Below, one piece after another: positions 1 through 7,742 of a stretch of 20,589 nucleotides of DNA. Every line of letters begins with the position of its first letter. Position 1 is the stretch's first letter. Position numbers and translations under genes: made by a program. Source of the stretch: an uncultured Oscillospiraceae bacterium (GTDB lineage: Bacteria > Bacillota > Clostridia > Oscillospirales > Ruminococcaceae); assembly GCA_958448395.1 (NCBI GenBank), contig CAUDDP010000038.1:1-20589 (forward strand), given 5' to 3'. A model generated the notes under the pieces. That model was not told the origin of the DNA. It made no database searches and saw only the letters and a list, made by a program, of their open reading frames with translations.

Positions 1-50
1 GCTTGACCGCAGTTGCCATTCGGCAGATAAAACGCTCTCATCGAACTCAC
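1..50 (-). repeat. Partial copy of hairpin repeat element, directly downstream of cobT
   Basis: This is a truncated second copy of the element found between cbiG and cbiH. Positions 1-8 and 11-13 match 2941-2948 and 2951-2953, and both copies continue with a small hairpin (TGCCATTCGGCA at 14-25 here, CGCCTGCGGCG at 2954-2964 there). The stem is kept although its outer base pair and loop differ. The rest of the element would lie left of the window. Positions 36-50 (TCTCATCGAACTCAC) recur inverted at 20490-20504. In both copies the element starts just after a minus-strand stop codon. Confidence 0.6.
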
Positions 51-51
51 G

Positions 52-1107
52 TTATTGAAGCAACTCATACTTTTCAACGTTCGCTGCCTGAAAATCTGCA
101 ATTTCATCATACGCTGCCAGTGCAAAATCAAACAGTTTTGCCCCGATCACTGCACCAGTTCCCTCACCGAGACACATTTCGCATTCCAGATAAGGCTTCA
201 GCCCGATGGCATCCAGTGCCATCCTGCCTGCTGGTTCGGCAGAACAATGAGACGCATACATATAGTCCCGACAAAGCGGTGCCAGACGTACGGCACAGTT
301 TGCAGCAACTGCGGAAATAAAGCCGTCTACCAATATCGGTATACGATAAATCGCACCGCCTAAAAATGCACCTGCCATGCCGCAGATGTCAAAACCACCC
401 AGCTTGGATAATACATCCAGTACATCATCCGAATCTGGCTGATGCAGTGCAATCGCATTTTGAATCACTCTAATTTTATGCTGTACGCCGACACTGGTCA
501 GTCCGGCTCCACGTCCGGTTACCATTTCCGGTGGAACATGCTCCAGTACAGACAGCACTGCACTGGATGTCGTTGTGTTGCCGATTCCCATTTCTCCAGT
601 GACAATCAGGTTATAGCCCTTTTCCTTCTTTTCCCGAACCAGCTCAATTCCTGTTACAATTGCACGCTGTGCTTCTTCCCGTGTCATTGCTGGCTCCTTG
701 GCAAGATTCTTTGTGCCATAGGCAATTTTCCGCACATCCAAACCAGAACAGTCCATATCCCGTGCAATCCCAATGTCTATCGGAAATACATCTGCACTAC
801 ATTCCCGGGACAGAGAGTTGATGGAAGCAATTCCTTTTGTAAAGTTGCGTGTTACCACTGCTGTAATCTCATTGGTAGACTGGGTAACCCCCTCATCTAC
901 CACACCATTATCCGCACAAAAGATAAAAACTGCCTTTTTCCGTGGTGCAATCTCTGCCGAACCAGTGATTCCAGCAAGCTGAATCACCATTTCCTCTAAC
1001 CGCCCCAAGCTACGGAGCGGTTTTGCAATATTATCCCATTTTTCCTGTGACTGCTGCATTGCCGTTTGATTTAACGGCTGAATTTGTTCCAGATAGGTAC
1101 TTAACAT
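52..1107 (-). CDS. cobT: Nicotinate-nucleotide--dimethylbenzimidazole phosphoribosyltransferase CobT
   Basis: CobT transfers phosphoribose from nicotinate mononucleotide to the lower-ligand base, giving the alpha-ribazole phosphate used for the nucleotide loop of B12. The 351-residue product has the usual family length. Visible hallmarks are the phosphate-binding stretch GEMGIGNTTTSSA (residues 171-183), the segment SHCSAEPAGRM (286-296) and LGEGTGA (313-319), whose Glu315 corresponds to the catalytic base described for the Salmonella enzyme. The start is supported by a strong AAAGGAGGG ribosome binding site just upstream, and the ORF overlaps the end of cbiJ by 7 bp, so it is the last gene seen in the operon. 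No terminator is visible within the 51 bp left in the window; a hairpin-type repeat begins there instead. Confidence 0.97.
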   Translation of the reverse strand: MLSTYLEQIQPLNQTAMQQSQEKWDNIAKPLRSLGRLEEMVIQLAGITGSAEIAPRKKAVFIFCADNGVVDEGVTQSTNEITAVVTRNFTKGIASINSLSRECSADVFPIDIGIARDMDCSGLDVRKIAYGTKNLAKEPAMTREEAQRAIVTGIELVREKKEKGYNLIVTGEMGIGNTTTSSAVLSVLEHVPPEMVTGRGAGLTSVGVQHKIRVIQNAIALHQPDSDDVLDVLSKLGGFDICGMAGAFLGGAIYRIPILVDGFISAVAANCAVRLAPLCRDYMYASHCSAEPAGRMALDAIGLKPYLECEMCLGEGTGAVIGAKLFDFALAAYDEIADFQAANVEKYELLQ

Positions 1108-1853
1108 TCCAAATCCCTCCTTTCATGATGCAGCACCATTTTCAAAACTTGTGGAATTGTCATTCCATCCTCCTGCGGTGCACCAATCAGCACCACAGGA
1201 ATACGATATGCTTTTGCCGCAGCAATTTTTTCTGCCACGCCACCTCGTGCACCACTGTCCTTTGAAACCAATACCGCAATTTGGTAGGTTTGAATCAGAA
1301 AAGCGGTATCTTCCTGAGAAAATGGCGGCATGGCAAAAATCAAATGTGTCTTGGAGTTGGCGGCAATCTGCCGGGAATCCGCAGTGTCTAAAATCCGTGC
1401 CCAGCCACGTGCTGCAAAATTTGTTACGTTTGCTTCGTAAAAGGACAGCGTATTCACACCAGTCGTCAGCAAAATATTCCCCTGCATGGCAGATAACTGA
1501 TCGGCCGCCTCCTCCTTGGAAGCTACACAAATGATCCGATCATAATCATACTGCATCTTCGGTCTGCCCAGCCGGAAATAGGAAATGCCCAGCGTCTTGC
1601 AAACCTGCCGCACCGTCTCTGTCACGACCAGAGCAAAGGGATGAGAAGCATCTACAACAGCATCCATTTTCTTTAGTGCAGCTGCAAATTCATTTTCATC
1701 CAATCTTCCCACATGAACGATACAGTGCTCCCTTTCCAGAATAGTCTTGCCATATGCCGTTGCAGTAAATGCAATCACCTCATATTCCTCCGGCAGTGCA
1801 TGAATAAAATCTGTGGCTTCACTGGTTCCTGCAATGACTGCTATCCGTTTCAT
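1101..1853 (-). CDS. cbiJ: Precorrin-6A (cobalt-precorrin-6A) reductase CbiJ/CobK
   Basis: CbiJ reduces the contracted macrocycle cobalt-precorrin-6A to 6B with a nicotinamide cofactor. The 250-residue protein begins with a Rossmann-like strand and the GTSEA motif (residues 9-13), and contains DASHPFA (68-74), both typical of the CobK/CbiJ family; length is normal. The ATG at 1853 is chosen because it overlaps the cbiH stop as ATGA, the coupling pattern used through most of this operon, and because the family alignment begins at MKRIAVIAGT. The frame stays open upstream to 1949, but that part lies inside cbiH and has no family similarity that I recognise. The 3' end overlaps the start of cobT. 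Confidence 0.95.
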   Translation of the reverse strand: MKRIAVIAGTSEATDFIHALPEEYEVIAFTATAYGKTILEREHCIVHVGRLDENEFAAALKKMDAVVDASHPFALVVTETVRQVCKTLGISYFRLGRPKMQYDYDRIICVASKEEAADQLSAMQGNILLTTGVNTLSFYEANVTNFAARGWARILDTADSRQIAANSKTHLIFAMPPFSQEDTAFLIQTYQIAVLVSKDSGARGGVAEKIAAAKAYRIPVVLIGAPQEDGMTIPQVLKMVLHHERRDLEC

Positions 1854-2605
1854 ATATTTGCACCGGTATCTGCCACACAATAACCACGTGGCGTGATCAT
1901 CCTGCCGTGTTTTATATAGGTTTGTGCATTTCCAATGAGCACGACACAAAACATATCTACTGGTTCATCCTTCAGCTTTCCCAAAGTGGTCAGCCATGCC
2001 TTTTGATCAGAACGACCGGCATTCCGAACAATCCCAACAGGCGTTTCAGCAGAACGATACTGTGCAATCCGTTCTGCTGCATGCGATAAATATTCCGTTC
2101 TGGAATGGGATTTCGGATTGTACAGACAAATCACAAAATCTGCTTCTGCCGCACAGGACACCCGTTTATAAATTTGCTCCAATGGTGTCATACAGTCACT
2201 CAAACTGATCACAGCAAAATCATGCATCAATGGTGCACCTAACACCGCCGCCGCTGCACTTGCTGCGGTAACACCAGACACAGCAATCACCTCCAGATCA
2301 GCATGCATTTCTTCAATGACCTCCAGCATCACCCCAGCCATACCATAAATGCCGCTGTCTCCGCTGGAAACCATTGCTACGATTTTTCCCTTCAATGCTT
2401 CTTCCACAGCAGTACGACAACGATCCACTTCCCGACGCATGGGCGTTGCATAATAATTCTGGTTCGGGAATTGTTCTTTCAGCAGATTGATATAGGTAGT
2501 ATAGCCTACCACTAGGTCTGCCTGCTTTATGACAGCCACAGCCTGTTCTGTCATATATGCCCGATCGCCCGGACCAAAACCTACAATATAGATTACTTGT
2601 CTCAC
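1850..2605 (-). CDS. cbiH: Precorrin-3B / cobalt-factor III C17-methyltransferase CbiH
   Basis: CbiH methylates C17 with S-adenosylmethionine and drives ring contraction in the anaerobic pathway. The 251-residue product has the tetrapyrrole methylase fold marks: GFGPGD (residues 9-14) and SGDSGIYG (81-88). I place the start at the GTG at 2603-2605: the family consensus begins at IYIVGFGPGD, there is a GGGAGGA ribosome binding site 6-7 bp upstream, and the GTG overlaps the stop of a short upstream ORF as GTGA. The same frame stays open to 2734, but that extension (residue pattern RRTADTGRERSDSAGG) is translated dispersed repeat and is very unlikely to be part of the enzyme. This is the first gene after the only large gap in the operon, so its translation may depend on the leader ORF. 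Confidence 0.95.
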   Translation of the reverse strand: MRQVIYIVGFGPGDRAYMTEQAVAVIKQADLVVGYTTYINLLKEQFPNQNYYATPMRREVDRCRTAVEEALKGKIVAMVSSGDSGIYGMAGVMLEVIEEMHADLEVIAVSGVTAASAAAAVLGAPLMHDFAVISLSDCMTPLEQIYKRVSCAAEADFVICLYNPKSHSRTEYLSHAAERIAQYRSAETPVGIVRNAGRSDQKAWLTTLGKLKDEPVDMFCVVLIGNAQTYIKHGRMITPRGYCVADTGANI

Positions 2606-2742
2606 TTGTTTTCCTCCCTCAACCCACGGAAATCCATTTTTGTATTTTCTCTCACGGATATCGATCTCACCTCCGCCAGCAGAATCGCTTCGCTCTCTGC
2701 CTGTGTCCGCTGTCCGCCGTTGTACGTTGTACAAATTTGCAA
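2602..2742 (-). CDS. Possible 46-residue leader ORF coupled to cbiH
   Basis: A short ORF with a TTG start at 2740-2742 has an exact GGAGG ribosome binding site (2750-2754) spaced 7 bp away, and ends with a TGA that overlaps the GTG start of cbiH. I do not recognise the product; it is hydrophilic, and its middle third (pattern NGGQRTQAESEAIL) is encoded by the dispersed repeat at 2671-2728. The placement suggests that ribosomes reload behind the repeat insertion and are delivered to cbiH by translational coupling. It may equally be a chance frame kept open by the repeat; the rare start codon keeps confidence low. Confidence 0.4.
   Translation of the reverse strand: MQICTTYNGGQRTQAESEAILLAEVRSISVRENTKMDFRGLREENK
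2671..2728. repeat. Dispersed repeat, copy 1
   Basis: 58 bp that match 20532-20589 in the same orientation with 4 mismatches (49 of these, 2680-2728, with only 2). The copy at the right edge is cut by the window end, so the full repeat may be longer. It contains the near-duplicated unit GTCCGCTGTCCGCC, overlaps the leader ORF before cbiH, and lies close to, but separate from, the hairpin row in the same spacer. Confidence 0.8.
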
Positions 2743-2849
2743 ACTTATTCCTCCAAATTTCTGTATTCTGTATCGTTTTGTTTTTTTAGAAGGCGGACAG
2801 CAGCAGCTTGTTCTTCATTCTGTTACCAAAGCTCTAATTGCAGCGTTTC

Positions 2850-2964
2850 GCAGGGGACAGCTTGTCCCCTGCCCTTCCCTTTTGTCCCTTCGGGACATTT
2901 CCCCACATTGTGGGGAATACCCCTCCGCCAAGCTGAATCAGCTTGACCATAGTCGCCTGCGGCG
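2850..2964. repeat. Row of five small hairpins between cbiG and cbiH
   Basis: Five perfect inverted repeats follow one another in 115 bp: 2850-2872 (10-bp arms GCAGGGGACA/TGTCCCCTGC), 2883-2897 (TGTCCC/GGGACA), 2899-2917 (TTCCCCAC/GTGGGGAA), 2930-2944 (AAGCTGA/TCAGCTT) and 2954-2964 (CGCC/GGCG). Linkers are 1 to 12 bp. None has a U-tract, so they are not ordinary terminators. The partial copy at 1-25 shows this is a mobile or multicopy element. It could act as a folded RNA that punctuates the operon transcript, or simply be a MITE/REP-like insertion. Confidence 0.75.
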
Positions 2965-2978
2965 TGCAATCCATTCTA

Positions 2979-4001
2979 TTATTTGAAAATGGATTCCCGT
3001 GCCTTCCACTTCAGCGGCGGCAATGCAAGCCGACATGCTGCTAACGTCACACCCGTATATTTTACCTTCCCCGTCAGCACCGTGCCACAGCCGGATGCCA
3101 GATAACTGCATGCCTCAGAAACGGACGGCAGTCCTGTCACCTGCTGTACAAATGCTGATGCCGCAAAGGGATAGTCACAGCTTTGAATGGCTTCATCCGG
3201 CACAATTTCCAGCGGTACGCCCAGTGACTCGCACAGCTGCAAAATGGCTGGCTCATGCTGCTTCAGCCCGATCGTAGCAATTTTTGCTACAGAAAGCGAA
3301 CTGAGCTGATAGGTCTCCAAAAATGTTTGAAAACACGCTGCCAGATGCCCCGGTTCTATATTTCGTTTACAACCTACGCCGATGACAAGACTCCTTGGAC
3401 GCAGGTACAACGTTTTTGCACCATTGGGGACACGCTCTGTTTTGTCCGAAATCACAACCTGAAATGCACCTGATGTCTGATCGGTTACCTGAATCTGCGG
3501 CAGACAGCAAGGTTCCGACAAAGGCAAATCCGTACGAATCTCTACCGTTTTTCCCTCCAGCAAGGCACCGCTAATGTATTTCAGTGCACCCAGATTTTCA
3601 ATTGCAAGGTGATTGCACTTTGCAATTTCATCAAAAGCGGGGATTCCCTGCACATCCGTTGCCGTAGTAATCACCGGATCCGCCCCAATGGCAGCAGCAA
3701 TTTCCCGGGTTAAATGGTTGGCACCGCCCAAATGTCCGGACAGCAGACTGATTACATGCACGCCCTGCTGATCCAACACCAGCACTGCCGGATCCGACGC
3801 CTTGGATTTCACCAGTGGTGCAATGGTACGCACTACGATGCCGGTTGCCATGACAAATACCAGTGCATCATAAATAGTAAAATCCCGACATACCGCCTGT
3901 ACAAATTGCTCCTTTGGTTCTATTGTGCCGCCAAAATGTGCCTGAAGCTGCTCTGCCAACTGCCTTCCCTGAGAGGTCAGCCAAAAATATGCAATCTTCA
4001 T
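2979..4001 (-). CDS. cbiG: Cobalt-precorrin-5A hydrolase CbiG
   Basis: CbiG opens the delta-lactone of cobalt-precorrin-5A and releases the two-carbon fragment as acetaldehyde, a step specific to the anaerobic pathway. The 340-residue product shows the conserved stretches ATGIVVRTIAP (residues 52-62) and SGHLGGAN (88-95) in the N-terminal and central domains, and IGVGCKRN (207-214) at the start of the C-terminal CbiG/CobE domain. It stands alone and is not fused to another methyltransferase as in some species. Its ATG overlaps the cbiF stop as ATGA. The gene ends 15 bp before the hairpin repeat row, and its C-terminus looks intact. Confidence 0.96.
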   Translation of the reverse strand: MKIAYFWLTSQGRQLAEQLQAHFGGTIEPKEQFVQAVCRDFTIYDALVFVMATGIVVRTIAPLVKSKASDPAVLVLDQQGVHVISLLSGHLGGANHLTREIAAAIGADPVITTATDVQGIPAFDEIAKCNHLAIENLGALKYISGALLEGKTVEIRTDLPLSEPCCLPQIQVTDQTSGAFQVVISDKTERVPNGAKTLYLRPRSLVIGVGCKRNIEPGHLAACFQTFLETYQLSSLSVAKIATIGLKQHEPAILQLCESLGVPLEIVPDEAIQSCDYPFAASAFVQQVTGLPSVSEACSYLASGCGTVLTGKVKYTGVTLAACRLALPPLKWKARESIFK

Positions 4002-4753
4002 TCAGAAATGCCCTGTCGGAATGCATGGGTAAAGGTCTTATCATACAGCTTCGACAATTCATAGGTATCGCCAAGAAAATCGCCCACTGTTATGAGAGCT
4101 GTTTTAGAAATACCAGCTTCCTTTACCTTTTCTGCAATTGTTTCCAATGTGCCAGTGATAATTTTCTGCTCCGGCCAGCTTGCTTTGTATACAACGGCAA
4201 CTGGAGTGGTTTTGGGATAAGAAGTGCACAGACGCTCCACCAATTCCGCAATTTTGCCTACAGAAAGGAATACTATCATTGTTGCACGATGCTTTGCCAA
4301 TTCTTCCATGCACTCTCTCGGTGGAACAGGCGTTCTGCCTTCCATACGAGTCAAAATGACAGTTTGTGATACATTTGGCAGTGTGTATTCCTTTTGCATT
4401 GCTGCAGCTGCTGCCAAAAAGGAACTCACTCCCGGCACAACCTCATGTGCAATCCCCATGTGATCCAATGCATCCAGCTGTTCCCGAATGGCTCCATAAA
4501 TTGATGCGTCACCGGTGTGGACACGGACAGTTGTCTTACCCTTTTCTTCCGCTTCCTGCATCACAGAAAGTACCTCTTCCAGTGTCATTCCAGCACTGTC
4601 ATAGATTTTGCAATCCGGCTTTACATCAGACAACACTGCCGGATTAACCAGAGAGCCGGCATAAATCACGACATCTGCACTGTCAATCAGCCGTTTTCCC
4701 TTAATTGTCAAAAGTTCTGGATCTCCTGCACCTGCACCAACAAAATACACCAT
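3998..4753 (-). CDS. cbiF: Cobalt-precorrin-4 C11-methyltransferase CbiF
   Basis: CbiF adds the methyl group at C11 of cobalt-precorrin-4 using S-adenosylmethionine. The 251-residue protein carries GAGAGDPELLT (residues 6-16), YAGSLV (31-36) and VHTGDASIYGA (78-88), the signature arrangement of CbiF/CobM. Its start codon overlaps the cbiL stop by one base (TAATG), and its stop overlaps the cbiG start by four, so it sits in a tightly coupled cbiL-cbiF-cbiG run whose products act in the middle of corrin ring synthesis. Confidence 0.97.
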   Translation of the reverse strand: MVYFVGAGAGDPELLTIKGKRLIDSADVVIYAGSLVNPAVLSDVKPDCKIYDSAGMTLEEVLSVMQEAEEKGKTTVRVHTGDASIYGAIREQLDALDHMGIAHEVVPGVSSFLAAAAAMQKEYTLPNVSQTVILTRMEGRTPVPPRECMEELAKHRATMIVFLSVGKIAELVERLCTSYPKTTPVAVVYKASWPEQKIITGTLETIAEKVKEAGISKTALITVGDFLGDTYELSKLYDKTFTHAFRQGISE

Positions 4754-5454
4754 TATCGTAATCCTCCTTTTTTGATAAGCAACGTTGTAAAATACGAACG
4801 ATACTCCATTTTTGGCACACCGATGTATTCATCCATCATTCCCACATTCCGCATCATGACGGTATGCTCCAGCAGACCATGCCGTTTCAACATGGGCAGC
4901 AGCCATGGGAGTGCCTTTCCTGCTTTCATCACAACTACATTATCGAATCGCTCCAGTGCCTGCTCCATCGTATTTTGTGATGTGACACCCGGCATCACCA
5001 GCAGGGATTCTTCATTTTCACAAAGACTATATTTTGTCTTTGCCGCCCCGGCACAAAATGAGGGAATGCCGGAAACAACCTCCGTTTGATAGCCCAGCTC
5101 TTCCACCATCTGCCGAACATAGGTAGCTGTACTGTAGAAAGATACATCGCCCAGTGTCACCATTGCCACTGTTTTTCCGGAATCCAGGGCATTGCAGATA
5201 GATTCCAATGTGCTGGTCTGTAAATAAGTACGATAATCTGTGTGTGCTCTCATAGGAAAGACCACTTCCAGTTTCTCCGCCTGTTTCATATCTGCTGCCT
5301 GCTGTGCAATGGCATAAGCAACTGATGCTTCTCCCTTTCTTTTGACAGGAATCACAATGACATCTGACGTTTCTAAAATCCGCTTTGCTCGCAGTGTCAT
5401 ATCCATTGGGTCACCGGGTCCAACACCAATGGCATAAAAAATACCCTTTTCCAT
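4753..5454 (-). CDS. cbiL: Cobalt-factor II / precorrin-2 C20-methyltransferase CbiL
   Basis: CbiL performs the first committed methylation of the corrin branch, at C20. The 233-residue protein has GVGPGDP (residues 10-16) and LGDVSFYSTATY (101-112), which separate C20-methyltransferases from the other tetrapyrrole methylases of this operon; length is normal. It starts 3 bp after the cbiET stop and ends by overlapping the cbiF start by one base. Confidence 0.96.
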   Translation of the reverse strand: MEKGIFYAIGVGPGDPMDMTLRAKRILETSDVIVIPVKRKGEASVAYAIAQQAADMKQAEKLEVVFPMRAHTDYRTYLQTSTLESICNALDSGKTVAMVTLGDVSFYSTATYVRQMVEELGYQTEVVSGIPSFCAGAAKTKYSLCENEESLLVMPGVTSQNTMEQALERFDNVVVMKAGKALPWLLPMLKRHGLLEHTVMMRNVGMMDEYIGVPKMEYRSYFTTLLIKKGGLR

Positions 5455-5457
5455 ATT

Positions 5458-6663
5458 TCACTCCTTTGTCTCGCATGAAAACAACAAAATCGGATGATTG
5501 CTATCCAGTACCCGATACCTTCCAACCTGTTTTCCGCAGCTGACAGCAATCTGTATTACTTCAAACCGTGGCAAATCTTTCAGCAGCGAATACAGCTCCG
5601 CCTGCGTTTCTAAGGTAACCGCACTTACAACGAGACGAACCTTCTTCGGCAAGGTGCAGATAAACCCCACCAGCTGTGCCATGGTACCGCTGCTGCCACC
5701 AATAAACACACAATCCGGCACAGGAAGCAATTTGATTTGTTCCTCTGCTCTGCCCGGTATAATGGTGAGATGCTCTGTTTGAAAGTATGCTTTGTTTTTC
5801 TCCAAAATTTCCAATGCGGTTTCTTTATATTCTACCGCATAGACACTGCCAAATGGACACATTCTGGCACACTCAATGGAAATACTGCCTGTTCCGGCAC
5901 CCAAATCCCAAACAACTGCATCCGGCTGAAGCCGCAGTTTGCTGAGAATCACAGCACGTACCTCCTCCTTTGTCATGGGAGAAGCATTTCTCAAAAAAGC
6001 ACTATCCGGCAAAAGTGCCGGCCGCATCACTGGCTTTGGAGAGGCATTTTTCACGGCTGCAACACAAAGAGACGGATTTTCCTGATCGAACCACTCTGCC
6101 GGTGTGCCATGTCGAAGCACCTGTTCCGGATAAGTCAGATTTGCACCCACAAACAGCTCTGTTTCTTCCAATCCATATGCAAGCAGTGCTGCTGCAATCT
6201 CTTTGGGTCCCTGACTTTGCGAGCAAAAGAAAAAAGTTACCGAATGTTCTGCTACGGTACAGGCAATTTTTCCGGCAGTGCATTCCCTCCCATGCATACT
6301 CAAAATTGCCGCATCCTCCATTGTCAAGCCAAACGCAGCCCCCAACAATTGCAGCGAACCAATACCCGGAATCACCTGAATCGGCAAGTCCGGATAGCAT
6401 GTCATAATCGTTCGGCAAAGACTGTACAGAAGCGGATCGCCGGAAACCACAATACCAAGGCTTTCCCGCTCCAGCCAGTTTGGCAATGCTTCCAGCAATG
6501 ACGACACACTGCCCATCGGACTTGTCTTTTTTGCCTTAATCAACTGCAAAAATCGTTCCGAAGCAATGACACAATCTACTTGCTCCAATGCCTGCTTGGC
6601 TGCTGGAAGCAAATATTCTGCTGTGCCGCTTCCGCCACCGACCAGTATCAATTCATGCCGCAT
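5458..6663 (-). CDS. cbiET: Cobalt-precorrin-7 C5-methyltransferase / C15-methyltransferase (decarboxylating), CbiE-CbiT fusion
   Basis: This fused enzyme methylates C5 and C15 and decarboxylates the C12 acetate side chain. The N-terminal half (about residues 1-200) is CbiE, a tetrapyrrole methylase with VGGGSGT (8-14) and SGDPLLYS (74-81). The C-terminal half (about 225-401) is CbiT, a class I methyltransferase with PMTKEEVRAVILSKL (229-243) and the SAM-binding DLGAGTGS (253-260). I chose the ATG at 6663 because an AAAGGAG ribosome binding site lies 8 bp upstream; an in-frame GTG at 6672 sits within that site and is less likely. The start overlaps the cbiD end by 16 bp. The same fusion is called CobL in aerobic bacteria. 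Confidence 0.97.
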   Translation of the reverse strand: MRHELILVGGGSGTAEYLLPAAKQALEQVDCVIASERFLQLIKAKKTSPMGSVSSLLEALPNWLERESLGIVVSGDPLLYSLCRTIMTCYPDLPIQVIPGIGSLQLLGAAFGLTMEDAAILSMHGRECTAGKIACTVAEHSVTFFFCSQSQGPKEIAAALLAYGLEETELFVGANLTYPEQVLRHGTPAEWFDQENPSLCVAAVKNASPKPVMRPALLPDSAFLRNASPMTKEEVRAVILSKLRLQPDAVVWDLGAGTGSISIECARMCPFGSVYAVEYKETALEILEKNKAYFQTEHLTIIPGRAEEQIKLLPVPDCVFIGGSSGTMAQLVGFICTLPKKVRLVVSAVTLETQAELYSLLKDLPRFEVIQIAVSCGKQVGRYRVLDSNHPILLFSCETKE

Positions 6664-7742
6664 TGACACCACTCCTTTCGCACCGCCTCTGCCAGACGGC
6701 TCTCTGATAAAATTCGATCTTGTTCATCTATGAGCAGCATTCCCACCTGCAATTTGCCATGAGTTCGACGCATACAATTGTCACAAGCACTTTCCGCAAT
6801 AGAGACCCATACCACATCACTCAAACCGAAAGCTTTCAGCAGCTCCTGCATCTGAACAGTAGTATTGGAGTAATACAACTGTCGAACCTGCTCGGTTGCT
6901 GCACCAGCCAATGCAGCGTGTGTACAAATAATTTCTCGCTGTCCACCTGCGGTATGACTGTGAAGATACATGATGTCTGCCGCTGGCTTCACTAGCTTTC
7001 CCGGTCTACCTGCCAGCAGAATATGCGTAAAACCCATTTTTTCAGCACAATCCAGTAAGTAGCCCAGATAATTACTGCACAAAACAATGCCGCCATGGTT
7101 TTTATATTGTTTTCGCAAATATTTTTCTCCAGCATAGCCTGTCACAAAGGCACAGGCTGTACCATATTCGGCACGGCACATAGACAGCTCCAGACAGAGC
7201 GATTCCTTGACCGCCTCTTCACTCATAGGTCGAACAATCCCAGTCGTACCGAGAATGGAAAGTCCACCTGCAATACCTAGTCTTCCATTGAACGTTTTCA
7301 CAGCAATTTCTGCACCGCCGGGTATGGAAATCGTTATCACTGCCCCCCGGTTTCCAATGACAGAACGCACAGCTTTCTCAATCATCTGGCGAGGCACCGG
7401 ATTGATCGCTGGTTCTCCAACAGGAATTTTCAGACCCTTTCGTGTAACTGTGCCGACACCCGCTCCGGCACAAAATGTCACCGAACCTGCCGCCTCTGAA
7501 ATCTCCACCTTGGCTGTTACCATACAGCCATTTGTCACATCCGGATCATCACCGCCATCCTTAATGACCCCACAGCAGCCCGCTGAAAGTGCTTGTATTT
7601 CCAAATGCAGCACCACACCTGCCGGTGTTTCCAGTTCTACTTGTGTAGGGCACGCTCCTGTCACTTGCCATAACACAGATGCTAAACTTGCTGCCGCTGC
7701 ACAGGAGCCGGTCGTATATCCTTCCCTCAGATGATGTTTCAT
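6648..7742 (-). CDS. cbiD: Cobalt-precorrin-5B C1-methyltransferase CbiD
   Basis: CbiD methylates C1 of cobalt-precorrin-5B and is a marker of the anaerobic B12 pathway; it is unrelated to the other methyltransferases. The 364-residue product begins with the diagnostic REGYTTGSCAAAAS (residues 6-19) and has normal length. Its ATG overlaps the cbiP stop as ATGA. The C-terminal part contains a short Cys-rich stretch (SACDNCMRRTHG). Confidence 0.97.
   Translation of the reverse strand: MKHHLREGYTTGSCAAAASLASVLWQVTGACPTQVELETPAGVVLHLEIQALSAGCCGVIKDGGDDPDVTNGCMVTAKVEISEAAGSVTFCAGAGVGTVTRKGLKIPVGEPAINPVPRQMIEKAVRSVIGNRGAVITISIPGGAEIAVKTFNGRLGIAGGLSILGTTGIVRPMSEEAVKESLCLELSMCRAEYGTACAFVTGYAGEKYLRKQYKNHGGIVLCSNYLGYLLDCAEKMGFTHILLAGRPGKLVKPAADIMYLHSHTAGGQREIICTHAALAGAATEQVRQLYYSNTTVQMQELLKAFGLSDVVWVSIAESACDNCMRRTHGKLQVGMLLIDEQDRILSESRLAEAVRKEWCQCGMN

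Larger units (their letters stand above)
2606..2978 (-). other. cbiG-cbiH spacer, a repeat-rich interruption of the operon
   Basis: This 373-bp stretch is the only gap over 4 bp between consecutive genes of the B12 operon. Read on the minus strand it contains, in order, a row of five hairpins (2964 down to 2850), an AT-rich linker, the GGAGG site and leader ORF, and a dispersed repeat (2728 down to 2671). A 10-bp inverted pair (GCTGTCCGCC at 2709-2718, GGCGGACAGC at 2792-2801) encloses the leader ORF's start region. I found neither a convincing sigma-A promoter nor a second cobalamin riboswitch here, so cbiH, cbiJ and cobT are probably still transcribed from the main promoter. Confidence 0.7.

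Noticed and set aside
442..999. Long plus-strand open frame antisense to cobT
   Set aside because: The opposite strand encodes an unmistakable CobT; the plus frame is Cys/His-rich without any recognisable domain, typical of a shadow frame.
2606..2734. 43-residue N-terminal extension of CbiH
   Set aside because: The extension is translated dispersed repeat; the GTG at 2605 has a good ribosome binding site and matches the family start.
2850..2964. CRISPR-like array or stacked terminators
   Set aside because: The five stems have different sequences, there are no equal spacers, and no stem is followed by a T-run.
2606..2978. Second cobalamin riboswitch before cbiH
   Set aside because: I looked for the GGTGnnAATCC and CGCnACTGT cores on the minus strand and found neither.
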